Positions 22,481 to 32,790 of a stretch of DNA of 64,000 nucleotides are shown one piece after another. Below the pieces are notes generated by a model, which did no database searches, was not told where the DNA came from, and worked only from the letters and a program-made list of their open reading frames with translations. The DNA comes from Budorcas taxicolor (lineage: Eukaryota > Chordata > Mammalia > Artiodactyla > Bovidae). Made by a program: the position numbers and the translations under genes. How positions within the stretch are numbered: the first letter of the stretch is position 1; every line of letters starts with the position of its first letter. Location of the stretch: positions 64,558,832-64,622,831 of the forward strand of contig NC_068924.1 in NCBI RefSeq assembly GCF_023091745.1, given 5' to 3'.

Positions 22481-23500
22481 ATGTGCTTTCCACCCAGCTC
22501 CATTAAACTCTGAAATTTTGTTGTGCTTGCTTCAGACCGCTTGTAAAAAAGAAATCTTACAGTTGACGTTCATTGGATACCCTCTGACCCCATTCGACAG
22601 AGGGTAACCACTATCCTGAATCTGATATCTTCCTTTCCTACACATTTTCAAAAATACCTTCACATCTGGATGTATCTATTAGAGTAGCATGTTCTTCGCT
22701 GAAGTAGCGTGTACTTCAAGGTATATTCTGCCACTCACTTTTTTCATTAAGCATCAGCTTTCTCAGATTGACCCATGGTGATTTGCACCACCCCAGTTCA
22801 TTAAATTCCAACCCTGAAAAATTAGTCCATAGCTTTGAATGGCCTGGATTCTTCATCCGTTTTGATGACTTTGGTGTGTCTCGTAGGTTTGTATTACAGC
22901 AGTGCCACCATGAAGGTTCCGTTGCTCTTGTCTTGTACATACTTGCCCCAGGCCTGGAGTAAGTACCAGAAGAGGATCAGCTGGGTTAAAGCCTTGGTAC
23001 ACCTTCAGCCTCACCGGGCATTGCTAAATGGCTCTTCTGCATTACTCCACACCTGTAGCTGGGAGTTCATGTTGTATGTAACCCATCATTGTGCCATGTG
23101 AGAATATCAGACTTCAAATCTTTGCAAGTCTGGTGAGTGTGAAAGAGAACTCCTTTGTTTCGTTGATCATGCTTTGATAACAAGTGAGTTTGAGTTTGTC
23201 TGAAGCAGCTATTTGAGTTTTCTCATCTGGGAACATAACTGTTCATGTCTATGCTCTGACCAGTTTTCTGTTGGGTGGTCTATGTTTCCATATATAGTCT
23301 TATAAGAAAATCCTGAATATGGATCTTTCTGGGTTATATATATGGGAGATACCATTTCCAGTTAGTTGCTTATCTTTTAACTTCGTTTGTAACATCTTTT
23401 AATAACCAGATGTTTTCCACTTTAATGCAGTCAAATTTATCACTTATAATGCCTTGTGCTTTTTTGATTCTTCTTTTAGAAATCCTTGCTTACCCTGTGC
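22481..23500 (-). mobile_element. L1M/HAL1-type LINE 3' fossil
   Basis: Antisense old L1: 'acttttttcattaagcatca', 'agattgacccatggtgattt', 'gcattgctaaatggctcttc', 'gtgccatgtgagaatatcag', the 'tctgttgggtggtctatgtt' and 'atgcagtcaaatttatcact' segments, and 'agaaatccttgcttaccctg' in the expected antisense order. No open frame remains. Confidence 0.65.
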
Positions 23501-24112
23501 TCATCAGGGTATGCTTTGGGGCCTAAATGAAGCTCATTTTGCTTTTCTGGCCTTACTTCTTGGTTTGCTTTGGGACTTTCCATGCTTGCCTTGCTGTGTC
23601 TGTGCAGAGCAGAGTACAGGCTGCACAATGGTTCCTAAGGACTGTAGGCATGGCTGCACCTGTCCTGGGCTAGATGGGGCTGTGCTGACCTTGGAGTTGG
23701 AGATGAATTCCCCTCTTCTTGACCCTTTGGCTGTTTCTGAGAGGTGCTGAAGTGCAGGATTGATTGGTCCTCTCTGAAGCCTGGCTTATCTTTAAGCCTG
23801 ATGAATTGGTTATAAAGTTGTCCCTTCTCTTGTCCTTCGGTTTATCTTCACTGCCTGATTTTTACTTCCTGCTGCTGCTGTCAATTGAAGCTGAAAAGAC
23901 AGAAGGCATATGGGGCTAGGTTCTCACCTGGGCCTGCCGTGCAGGTCACCCTTGGTGAGGACCCAGTGTGTGTGAAAAAGGAGCAAATGCCTATAGAAGT
24001 TCATCCAGAAAACTTCTTTGTTTCTCGTCTTCCCTCATGGGAGCTCAGGAATGTTTTACAGAACCAATCTTCATTACCCATTGCTTTCTGCACAGAAGTA
24101 TAAATAGGTTCG
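23501..24112. other. Intronic sequence, nothing recognised
   Basis: No supported feature. A 98-codon frame at 23454-23750 runs out of the L1 fossil and has no domain. Confidence 0.4.
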
Positions 24113-24320
24113 GGTTTCCCAAGTGGGGCAGCGGTTAAGAATCTGCCTGCCAATGCAGAAGACACAAGAGACGCGGCTTTGATCCTTGGGTCGGGAAGAT
24201 CCCTTGGAGTAGGAAATGGCAACCCGCTCCAGCATTTTTGCCTGGAAAATTCCATGGACAGAGAAACCTGGCAGGCTGCAGTCCATGGGGTTGCAAAAAG
24301 TTGGACACGACTGAACACAC
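24113..24320 (+). mobile_element. Bov-tA SINE
   Basis: Full-length sense copy ('ggcagcggttaagaatctgc', 'gggtcgggaagatcccttgg', 'tccatggacagagaaacctg', 'agttggacacgactgaacac'). Target-site duplication ataaataggttcgg / ataaacaggttcagg on the two sides (about 24100 and 24321). Confidence 0.95.
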
Positions 24321-24394
24321 ATAAACAGGTTCAGGTAGGGTTTAGACAAATTCACAGAAGCTGAACATGTCAGAACTGGAAGTGTCCTTAGGAG

Positions 24395-24530
24395 TCATTG
24401 CTCATGCAGTCAACAAGCATTTCCTGCATGTCTGCCAGGTGCCTGGCACTTGCTGGGGACATAGGGCAGCAGAGATGGCTGCCTTTGTGGTGGAGTGAGG
24501 GCAGCCACTAAACCGAAGGAATTGTTTTAG
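24395..24530 (-). mobile_element. L2 LINE 3' fragment
   Basis: Antisense L2: 'gtcaacaagcatttcctgca', 'gccaggtgcctggcacttgc' and 'tggggacatagggcagcaga'. Confidence 0.6.
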
Positions 24531-24619
24531 AGTGTGGGAGGTGTGATGACATAGAGAGGAAGGCCCTTTGGATTGAGTGCCTCTTCCATTTTGATATTTT
24601 AGGCAGACCTACTTTCTTG

Positions 24620-25015
24620 CTTAGGAGTATGCAAACTATGGCCCAGGGGCGAAAGCCAGTCCACCCTCGTGCCCAAACTCAGAATAGTTTTTACCATTTT
24701 AAAGTGGTTGAGAAAAATTAAACATTTGCAGTAGCTTTTAATGTTAGGGGATACCAACTTTGAACCTCAGCCACCTGTCCCTTTCTCCCCACCAGAAGAA
24801 TTCTGTTCTCTTCATAAGTAGACTTGAGCTACTGAAAAATTGCTCTCGATTGTTATGTCAGTGTTTTGAATTGCATCACTAAAAGTTGTGTAAAATACTG
24901 TTTTCTCTCCCTCCTCTTCTATAAGTACTGGTGTAATATCTTTAATTTGACCTTCTGTGCTGCACAGCCTAAAATATTTACTGTCTGACCCAAAACATTG
25001 GCAGATCCCTGTACT
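24620..25015. mobile_element. Old DNA-transposon fossil, hAT-like
   Basis: Two ends recall a common mammalian non-autonomous hAT repeat: 'tatgcaaactatggcccagg' with 'aatagtttttaccattttaa' at the left, and 'cctaaaatatttactgtctg' with 'ggcagatccctgtactg' at the right. The middle is not recognisable and may hold another insertion. Subfamily not assigned. Confidence 0.45.
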
Positions 25016-25802
25016 GTGATCTTAAGTCTGATTTCTGGTTTGCAGAATGGGTGTGGAGCCTATTTCAGAGGACTACTGTGAAGACCAAGAAAGAGAACGG
25101 ATGTTAGACTTTTGCCAGGTGCTAAAGTCAGTAGATGTTAGATTTTCCGGAGTGAGAAGTCAATAACCAACTTCTTAAGGGCCGTTAAAGGGAGCATGCG
25201 AGGTTTGGGGACCAGGATGGGGGCGGTACTCAGAACTCACCTTTGGGAATCAACCCACCCAAGGAACAGCATACCTCAGTGTTGCTGTCTAGCCCCTGAG
25301 TCATGGACCTTGGGCCTCACAAGGGCCGCATCCTGCCAGCTCTGCAAATCCCCACAATGTTAATGCCGCTGGGATATAATTTTCCTCATGAAACGCAATG
25401 AAGCATAACTAAAAAATGTAAGTAACAGCTTCGGGCCCTTAATGAGGCTATAAATACAGTATGAAAATAATTTATACAGCTATTTCCTGGTGAAGAGCTG
25501 TCCTTTTCTTAGACCTCTTCGCTTTTCTCTTCGCTTGCCTCATTAATACTAGCCATTGGCTTTCTTTGCTCACTCATTTTAAGAAGGAAACAAGGATTTG
25601 TCACTTTGCAGTGGCTGCTGCTCTGCATTGCACGAGAGAGGCAAATGGGAATGTAGAGTGAAGCACAGATGCTGGGCAGACAGCTCAGCTTGCTCACTGT
25701 TCAGGTGACTCACTCCATCCATAAATCATTCCTGTGGGAAATTTACACCCCATCTTCTTTCAGGGTCAGTGTAAATATAATATGCTGTATGTGTAAATAT
25801 TA
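25016..25802. other. Intronic sequence; repeat-free block
   Basis: 25330-25500 is AT-rich, repeat-free and contains taatgccgctgggatataat and aaaataatttatacagct; a candidate conserved block (inference). Confidence 0.4.
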
Positions 25803-26014
25803 AAGTGAAAGTGTTAGTTGCTCAGTTGTGTCCGACTCTTTGCGATCCAGTGGACTGTAGCCTCCCAGGCTCCTCTATCCTTGGGATTCTCCAGGCAAGA
25901 ATACTGGAATGGGTTGCCATTCTCCCCTTCAGGGGATCTTCCCAACCCAGGGTCAAACCCAGGTGTCCTGCATTGCAGGCAGATTCTTTACAGTCTGAGC
26001 CACAAGGGAAGCCC
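25803..26014 (-). mobile_element. Bov-tA SINE
   Basis: Antisense full-length copy: 'gttgctcagttgtgtccgac', 'ggcaagaatactggaatggg', 'gatcttcccaacccagggtc', 'tgcattgcaggcagattctt' and the complement of the tRNA-like head ending at 'aagggaagcccc'. Confidence 0.95.
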
Positions 26015-27589
26015 CATGGAATCTGTGTAAAAATGAGATCTTTTGAATTCAAACCACCCTTTGAATGCTAAGGGTGTCATCCCTGGGCTGAATCCATGAG
26101 TCATTTTATAACTTCTCCCCTATGTCCCTGGGCCATATCTTCTTTAACAAGCGGATATGCAGAGATTGGGGTTCTTAGAATGAGCTCTCAAGGCGGGCAG
26201 GTTGCTGTGCAGAGTTTTGACACAGCTGAGACCTGGTCCAGCTCCTGCACGTGGAGGCCGTGGCTCATCCTCACACCAGGCTCGGACATCCATGTGTGAA
26301 TCCTCCCACCCTGCTGACAGCTAGGATGCTCCCCAGACAGCTCTAGCGGGAAGCAGTTGGTTTGATGAGAACCAAATGGCTCTGGGAAGTGCTCAAGGCA
26401 GGTGTGTCTGGTTCCACCTGACACCAGTGCCACCATGAGTCGAAAGGACCTGCAGGGATTTTTCAGGGCTGCTGAGAAACTAATCATGGTGGACCTGCTC
26501 ACTTGGTGCTTTATGTGTGCCCGTGCATGAGATGGTATGTGTATTTGAAAGAGCAAGTCAAAGGGAAAGCAGATGGTTGTCTTCAGTGGCCTCGTAACAT
26601 GATGCGTATTGGCACCAGGGAATGGGAAGAGGTGTGTTCATTCTCCAGGGAGGTTTTAGGGGAAAGTCTAGTTGAGATCAGCAGATGGGAACACTAAGTT
26701 GTATGTGTGTCTGTACATATATGTGTATATGTCTTGTTTTTTTCTTCACGGAGCCTGCAGACCTGATGGTCGGGAATCAAAGGCTAAAAGCGAAGGTGAT
26801 TGGACAGACATCTGAAAGCAGGGCCTGTTGATAGTTTGCAGATGCCAAGTCTGTATGACATCACGATAAGGAGTGACCTTCCAGGGGGAAGATCAACAGA
26901 GGGAGGGAGGAGCATGTGGAGGGCTCCAACCGGCGCAAGCGAATTCCCGTTTCTCAGCGGAAAAAGTCAGCATTGCTCACCGCCTGTTCCAGAAGGCACA
27001 GAACGCAGCAGCTGTCTTGAGTTTTTGCAGCACCCCCTCATCAAATAAAAATTTGTGGGTGCCAAAAATTTTGGAAGAAACAGCAGCAGCAGCTTCTTCT
27101 TTCCTTTTTTCCCAGTGGGGGAGGACTTGGGTGTGTTTTTTTTGTTGTTGTTGTACTTGGTGCAGATGGTGTAGTTATTTTAAGTAAGTGATGTGCTGCT
27201 GCAGTGAAAATGGGCAACTCTTTTTCATTTTTCAGCTTAATGAAAAAAGAAAAAGGAGAAGGAAAAACCCCAGCTAGCCAACTTCGTGCTAATGCTTGTC
27301 TTTTTTGGATTCTAGATGTGTCCCAAGACACTGAGATGGGATAAATATTTCAGCCACTAGAAAGTCCTGCTGTCGGGCTCAAAAGATTTCTAACCTCTTT
27401 TAAAGCCGGCAGGGTAGTAATTTACTTATACTCATCCAGACACCCCCATGTCCCCTATTTTTATGTATGTACAGATCCCACTCACCTTCTAGGGGGACGA
27501 GGCAGGGGGTAGATGGAACTTTCCAAGGTACAGTGTGAGGGACGGGGGATAAATCAGTAACGAGACATTTGGTTTTCTTCTGAGAATAA
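26015..27589. other. Intronic sequence, nothing recognised
   Basis: No supported repeat or gene. Short (CAG)n at 27081-27092 and (TTG)n near 27142. Confidence 0.4.
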
Positions 27590-27740
27590 CCACAGATTTT
27601 TGTTGAGAACCTACTAAATGTCAGATGCCCAGGACTCAGAGCAAAACAAAGCAGTGCCCTTTGGGGTTGTGCAGTCTGGTGGGGAGATAGTCCAGATGCA
27701 TTGGGGAGCACACATCTGGATGAAGGAGAACATGGAACAC
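27590..27740 (-). mobile_element. L2 LINE 3' fragment
   Basis: Antisense L2: 'tttttgttgagaacctacta', 'aatgtcagatgcccaggact', then 'ctggtggggagatagtccag'. Confidence 0.5.
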
Positions 27741-27845
27741 TCCCAGAGCTGGAAACGGGGGGACCGGCTTTAGACGGGGTGTCGGTGAAGGGATCTTAGA
27801 GTCAGGGATGTAAAGTGGAGGACGAATGAGATTAGCCAGATGCAG

Positions 27846-28388
27846 CCGTTTGCCAGGGCTGCCGCGACAAGGAAACATGGTGAGCAGCTTCAACACCAGA
27901 CATTTCTTTACTCGTGACTCTGGAGTCCAGAAGTCTGAGATCAAAGTGTTCAGAGTTGGTTTCTTTTGAGGCCTATCTCCTTGGCTTGTAGACAGCTGTC
28001 TTCTTCCAGAGTTTTCACATGACCCTCCCTGTGTGCGTCTGTGTCCTCATCCCTTTCTGTAAGGACACCAGACCAATGGGATTAGGGCCCACGCAAACGG
28101 CCTCATTTTAACTTCGTTGTTGTTTTTCAGTCGCTAAGTCGTGTCTGACTCTGTGACCCCATGGACTACAGCACCCCAGGCTCCTCTTCATCCACTATCT
28201 CCCAGAGTTTACTCAAATTCATGTCCACTGAGTCAGTGATGTTATCTCCTTTTGCCTTCAGTCTTTCCCAGCATTTTAACTTAATCACCCTTTTAAAGTC
28301 CCTGCCTCCCAACACAGTCACATTCTGAGATACAGGGGTGAAGACCTCAGCATGTGAATTCTGGGGGGACACATTCAACCCGTAACAC
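27846..28388 (-). mobile_element. MaLR-type solo LTR (MLT1-like), split by BovB
   Basis: Antisense LTR of the mammalian apparent LTR retrotransposon group: 'tttgccagggctgccgcgac', 'tctggagtccagaagtctga', 'ctccttggcttgtagacagc', 'aaggacaccagaccaatggg', 'attagggcccacgcaaacgg', then after the insertion 'cacagtcacattctgagata' and 'gaattctggggggacacatt'. No internal retroviral genes are seen, so it is a solo LTR. Subfamily is uncertain. Confidence 0.65.
28115..28271 (-). mobile_element. BovB (RTE) LINE 3' fragment
   Basis: Antisense, strongly 5'-truncated BovB: 'ttttcagtcgctaagtcgtg', 'atggactacagcaccccagg', 'cactatctcccagagtttac', 'gtccactgagtcagtgatgt'. It is bounded by a perfect 11-bp duplication, cattttaactt, at 28104-28114 and 28272-28282. 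Confidence 0.93.
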
Positions 28389-28646
28389 AGATGCAAGGTG
28401 TGTGGAAGAATCGAGGTCCATGGACAGCATGAGCAGAGGACCACTGCAGGGAGGACATTTGTGATGGAGGAGATGGAATGAGGTTGTAGAGGTTGGGGTG
28501 GGGAGGTGGGGCAGGCACCAGGTCTTATAAACCCTGGCAAGAGTTTTAGATTTATTACAAGGGCACAGAAGAGCCATCAGCAACATCTGCTGTGAGGAGA
28601 AAGACCCGGGGTGGGGGAAATGAGAAGTGAAAGGGTTGGTTTAAGC

Positions 28647-28829
28647 CAAGACTTCTCAAATCGGCTCTCTTCTGCCATTTCAGGCCAGGTGGTTCTCTGT
28701 TGTGAGGGGCTGCCCTGTGTATTACGGGGGTGCATTCCTGGCCTCAATAGAAGCCACAACCAACAATGTCTCCAGACACTGCCATCTGTCCCCTGGGGGG
28801 CAAAAGTGCCCCCTGCTGAGAAGCACTGG
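28647..28829 (-). mobile_element. MER5A (hAT-Charlie) DNA transposon
   Basis: Antisense non-autonomous element: 'ggggctgccctgtgtattac', 'aacaatgtctccagacactg', 'gtcccctggggggcaaaagt' and terminal 'gctgagaagcactgg', the complement of the MER5A end. Confidence 0.85.
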
Positions 28830-28908
28830 TGTAAAGCACCTGGGTCTCGGTGGCTTGGATTGGATGGTGCCAGTTTAGTGAGGCACATTGGATGGGTTTG
28901 AGGAAGAC

Positions 28909-29318
28909 TTTTTTTTGTAAACTTTTTATTTTGTAATGGGGTATAGCCGATTAGCCTGGAGAAAGAAATGGCAACCCACTCCAGTTTTCTTGCACGGGAA
29001 ATCCCATAGACAGAGGAGCCTGGCAAGCTGTACAGTCCCCTGGGGCCGCAAAAGAGTCAGACACAACTTTGTAACATAACCGATTAACAATGTTGTGATG
29101 GTTTCAGGTGGACAGCAAAGGGACTCAGCCATACATACACATGTGTCCATTCTCCCCCAAACTCCCCTCCCATCCAGGGAACTAGTGAGCAGAGTTCCCT
29201 GTGCTGTACAATAAGGTCCTTGTTGGTTTTTCATTTTAAATATAGCAGTGTGGACCTGTCTGTCCCAAACTCCCTAACTATCCCTTTCCCGCATCCTCCC
29301 CTCTGGCAACCGTAGTGA
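28909..29318 (-). mobile_element. L1 LINE 3' UTR fragment, split by a SINE
   Basis: Antisense cetartiodactyl L1 end starting with its poly(A) as a T run at 28909: 'actttttattttgtaatggg', then 'cgattaacaatgttgtgatg', 'acagcaaagggactcagcca', 'cagagttccctgtgctgtac' and 'aaatatagcagtgtggacct'. Confidence 0.9.
28954..29075 (+). mobile_element. 5'-truncated Bov-tA SINE
   Basis: Only the body remains: 'aatggcaacccactccagtt', 'cccatagacagaggagcctg', 'agagtcagacacaacttt'. The tRNA-like head is absent. Duplicated target atagccgatta / ataaccgatta (28943-28953, 29076-29086) shows insertion into the L1. Confidence 0.92.
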
Positions 29319-32014
29319 TTTGTGGGAGATTTTTGAAGACAGAGTCAGCATGATTCAACCTCTCTCGGCCTTGGCTTGTCCTTTTCCTTTCGTGTTTGTT
29401 GATCGTGTCACGTCTAAAGCACAAGGCTCTGCGGCCCTTGCGCGCGTGATGGAGTTGCTGAGATGTGCACAAGAATGGTTCCTTGGCATTCTCATACACC
29501 GGGGCCCGAGATCCGAGGTCCTGCCAGTAAAGCTCTGGGAGCTCTGTGGCTGCAAGACCACCTGTGTCTAACCTACGTGGTATCTAGTCTGTATTCCACC
29601 CTCTGGTTTATCAAGTCCCCGTGCCTCCAGGCTCTGGAGTCTCAGGGCAAGCACTTTGAAATCTAATCTGGCCAATTTTTCTGGCCCTGGAAATCTGTTT
29701 ATCAGAACAAGATTTCACAGTCCCAGTGACTCTTCCAAGGGGCTTGCCTTCAAGAAGCTAGCTCTGCACTAGGAAGTGTCTAAGTGATTTCCAAACAAAA
29801 CAGAATTGCAGCTATGTTCTAAGCCCTGAAGAGTTCCCTGTTTGTGGGGGGTGTGTGTTGGGGGGAGCCCAGAGGAGTTATTAGGAAACAGCTGGATGCA
29901 TAGGTCTTCAGTGTTACGCATCAAGTCTCTGGAGGGGATCCAGCACCTGGCTGTCCTTCTAGGCTTGTCTCCTAGGAGCCCCGCTCCGGCATCTCGTGCC
30001 TCTGTCTGGATATAGGCAGCTGGTTTCACGACCATCTCAGGGCTGGTGGTGGCTTTCGCAAGCCCAGTCTTGAGAGGGGTTTTGATATGGAGGGTGGGCT
30101 CAGTGGACAGAACCTCATGATTAGTGATATCTGGTTTGGGTGTAGAACGGGGGAAAGAGGGGGCACAGTACTTTCTCAGTTCCAGACCATCAGAACTGTG
30201 TGGTTTTTCATTCCGTACTGTCTGTGCCCTGGGCTGAGCCTGTGTACTCTGGTCTCTGCCATCTTCCTGTGGGCTCGAGGGGCCCTTGAGCTCCATTTCT
30301 GCGTCTGCCAGCGGACCCTGCAAATGCCACCTCTGTTCTATGACCTCTCTCTAATGCCTTGAATTTTGACTTTATCTTAAGAACATTGAGGAAACCCTTC
30401 AACAGCTTTTTAAAGTCGAGAAGTGTCACGATCAATTTGCTCTTTGGAAAGGTCCCCCTGGCCACAGAGATGGGCTTGAGGGGAGGCAGGGGTCACTTGT
30501 GACAGGGGTCTTGGTGAGAGGGTGTGGTGGTTGGGTTGATGTCGTGGCTGTGGCAGTGGAGACTGGCGTGCAGGACTTGGTGCCCGGCCCTCGTAATGGG
30601 TGGCTGAGTGAGAAGGGGACAAGGAAGGTTTTTAGGAGCCCAGTGCAGGCTCTTAAGGCAGGATGAGGCCCCTCCCTATAGCTGCTCTTCTAGAATTCTT
30701 TGGTGAATTACAAAAGCTCGTTTTCAGTAGGGTGTTCCTGTACGTTGTTAATTCAGTGCAGCGGAGCAGGTGGTCTCTGAGGACTATCTGTGGCACCTGG
30801 GCGAATGTGGTACCCCTTGCCTACGGCTGTATCTTTTCCAATTTGCTGCCCGCTTGCTCCAGTTGTAAAGTGTTTTCAGTATTACCCCAGTAGTACCATA
30901 GCCACACAACAGGGTGACTGCCCATTTCTCCTTGAGGAAGTTAGGGAACACTTCCGAGGTAGAGTAACAAAGAAGTTCTATGCTAACAGGTGTGTTGGGA
31001 TTTCCTGGGAGACCCCCATGGGTTGAAGGGCATTCCAGGTAGAAATCAGGTCAAGGATGCAGGCATGAAAGAAGGTGTGCTGCCAGGGGGCTGGCATGAG
31101 AGCCTGTGGAAGAGCCTCGTGGGCCCTCTCTCCTCCCACTGCTCCACAAGAGTCTGGACTTCCTCTTAATACGGGGCTACTTAATACTAAAATTGTTAGT
31201 ATTCCCTTGTGCCTTTCCAGCCTGGAGGATGGAGCCTAGCTTTCATCTCTGCGTCTTTAGAACCTACCTAGTGGATGAATATGGTCATAAAGTTTCAGTA
31301 AATGCCTATTGTAGATTCAGGAGGGAGTCCTGGAAGGACTGGTGCGTTTTTTTGTTGTTTTTTTTTAACATCTCCTTTTCCCCTAAGACTGTTTTATTTC
31401 CAATGGCTCATGATCTTTCAGACTTTGATCACAGTGGCTCCGATGGCTCCGATTGATCAGTTCCTGGCTCCCTTGACAGTTGGCCTTCAGGGTCCGTAGG
31501 TGGATGAATTCAGCTCTCCTTGACCTTCCCTGTTTGCTTTCCAGCCCAAGAGTTGGCACTATGGGATGAGGGACCTGCCATTCTAAGACTGTGTTCAGTG
31601 GAGTTGAGTCTCAACCTTGAGGCTTGGTGCTAAATCTCTGGGAACTCTTGGCAAGCCTTCCAGGGACTTGGTACTCTTATGGGGCTAGAAGGCCTGCACT
31701 CAAGTTTCAGCCTGGCCTTTCCTCCCCGTGTGACCCTAGGCAGGTCGGTTTTGTGGGCTGGGGCTCCTGTTTCCTATAGTGAAATTATCTCCAGTATTCC
31801 TGTCGACTTGGCTGGAGTTCAGGGATTCTGTGATCATAGGGCTGCAGACTCTGAGACCTGGAAGGAGCCTGCAGTTCCCATTGTTGGAGGCGCTGAGAGT
31901 CCCTCGTTCACTTCTGTTTTGGAAAACTTTCTTTTTAGCCTCCACCAATGACCAGAAGACAAATGTGTGTGTTTCGTGACCAGTCTTCGACAAAGCAAGA
32001 AGTCTGTGAGTGTC
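29319..32014. other. Intronic sequence upstream of exon 2, no gene seen
   Basis: Unique-looking sequence. A 184-codon minus frame at 29769-30323 has mixed composition, no domain and no splice support and is treated as chance. Confidence 0.4.
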
Positions 32015-32145
32015 TGTTGTGTGCTCAGCACCAGTGAAGGGCTTTTCTCATGTAGGCCTCACAGAATCCCCGGGGGTGGGGCAGATCATATGTCCATTTC
32101 ACAGATGAGGAAACTGAGGCCCAGAGAGGCAACGTCACCCACTGG
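32015..32145 (-). mobile_element. MIR SINE
   Basis: Antisense MIR: 'gtgtgctcagcaccagtgaa', 'catttcacagatgaggaaac' and 'ggcccagagaggcaacgtca'. It ends about 100 bases before LDLRAD3 exon 2. Confidence 0.75.
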
Positions 32146-32216
32146 AAATGCCACATGCACTGCTCGTGTGGAGGAAGAGTTGTGGGGGCCCGGGCCCTTG
32201 GCACCTTGGCCATGAC

Positions 32217-32247
32217 GTCTCACCGCCCTGTCCCTTTCCTCCCACAG
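32217..32247 (+). promoter_or_regulatory. 3' splice acceptor of LDLRAD3 intron 1
   Basis: A pyrimidine-rich tract (tctcaccgccctgtcccttt then cctcccacag) ends in CAG at 32245-32247, directly before AGAGCCAGCTG. A second AG at 32248-32249 is possible, but using it would shift the frame out of the LDL-A module, so 32247 is chosen. The word TCTCAC near 32217 and ATGAC near 32211 are possible branch points; this is inference. Confidence 0.9.
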
Positions 32248-32394
32248 AGAGCCAGCTGCTACCCGGGAACAACTTTACCAACGAGTGCAACATTCCAGGC
32301 AACTTCATGTGCAGTAACGGGCGGTGCATCCCCGGTGCCTGGCAGTGCGACGGGCTGCCCGACTGCTTCGACAAGAGTGATGAGAAGGAGTGCC
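32248..32394 (+). CDS. LDLRAD3: LDLRAD3 coding exon 2 (LDL-receptor class A domain 1)
   Basis: Internal exon of the gene for low-density lipoprotein receptor class A domain-containing protein 3, a type I plasma-membrane protein. Read in phase 1 it gives 49 codons: a short N-terminal stretch ([13 protein letters not shown], with an NFT glycosylation sequon) and one full LDL-A module. The module has six cysteines, the core [17 protein letters not shown], and the calcium-binding end [16 protein letters not shown] with its acidic DxSDE cluster. The first codon (GAG) takes its G from exon 1, and the last base (c) starts the next codon, so the exon is symmetric 1-1, as is usual for LDL-A modules. 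Exon 1 (signal peptide) and the exons for modules 2-3, the membrane segment and the PPxY-containing tail are not in the window. Known of the family: the protein interacts with Nedd4-family E3 ligases such as Itch and with APP, and in mammals its first module is the contact site used by Venezuelan equine encephalitis virus. No stop, frameshift or missing cysteine is seen. Identification is from recalled human protein and is very close. Confidence 0.96.
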
Positions 32395-32400
32395 GTGAGT
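32395..32400 (+). promoter_or_regulatory. 5' splice donor of LDLRAD3 intron 2
   Basis: GTGAGT follows the exon end TGC|C and is a close match to the U1 consensus GTRAGT. It leaves the exon in phase 1, which fits the next codon (proline, CCN) known at this junction in the human protein. Confidence 0.93.
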
Positions 32401-32654
32401 GGGCCTGCCCTTTGCTGGGGGTGCGGGTGGGGGGCTGTCCCGGGGTGTCAGTGGGGAGCTCCCCCCAGCCTGTGTGCTGCCAGCCGCGGGGCTCGGGCCT
32501 CTGGCCGGCTGTCCTGCCTGCTCCACCTGTAACTCACTCGCAGAGCAGCGTGGTCAGTGCAGAAGCAGAGGCCTTGGTGTGGTGGGAGCCACAGCTTTGG
32601 GGGAGCAGGGAACCCTTTCACCAGGCTCTCCTCACCCCTGCCCTGGGGTCCTGT

Positions 32655-32790
32655 CACCGCCTTCCCCTCACTCATGGGATGCTGAGACTCCCAGAGGTTG
32701 AGCAGTTCCGGTGTCTCCTCACCAGCAAGCAGCCGACCTGGATTTGAACCCAGGGCTGCCTGACCCTGGGGCCCAGGCTGGAAACCACCT
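32655..32790 (-). mobile_element. MIR SINE fragment
   Basis: Antisense MIR 5' half: 'ctcccagaggttgagcagtt', 'gacctggatttgaacccagg', 'gctgcctgaccctggggccc'. Confidence 0.65.

Larger units (their letters stand above)
1..32247 (+). other. LDLRAD3: 3' part of LDLRAD3 intron 1
   Basis: All sequence upstream of exon 2 is assigned to intron 1 because the exon uses a normal acceptor and no upstream LDLRAD3 exon, CpG-island promoter or other gene is visible. The longest frames here (a 216-codon minus-strand frame at 13358-14008 and a 184-codon one at 29769-30323) have no recognisable domain or splice context. An unannotated alternative first exon or a non-coding RNA exon could be present; raw sequence cannot exclude it. 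Confidence 0.8.

Noticed and set aside
29769..30323. 184-codon minus-strand open frame
   Set aside because: No domain, no signal or membrane segment, no splice sites in context; composition is mixed and the frame lies in LDLRAD3 intron 1. Treated as chance.
32248..32394. Exon of LDLR, LRP or another LDL-A gene
   Set aside because: The N-terminal extension and inter-cysteine spacing match LDLRAD3 module 1 almost exactly, while other LDL-A modules share only the cysteine and acidic pattern.
32148..32747. 199-codon frame running through exon 2 as a single-exon gene
   Set aside because: Only the 49 codons between the acceptor and donor match LDLRAD3; the flanks are intron translated in the same frame.
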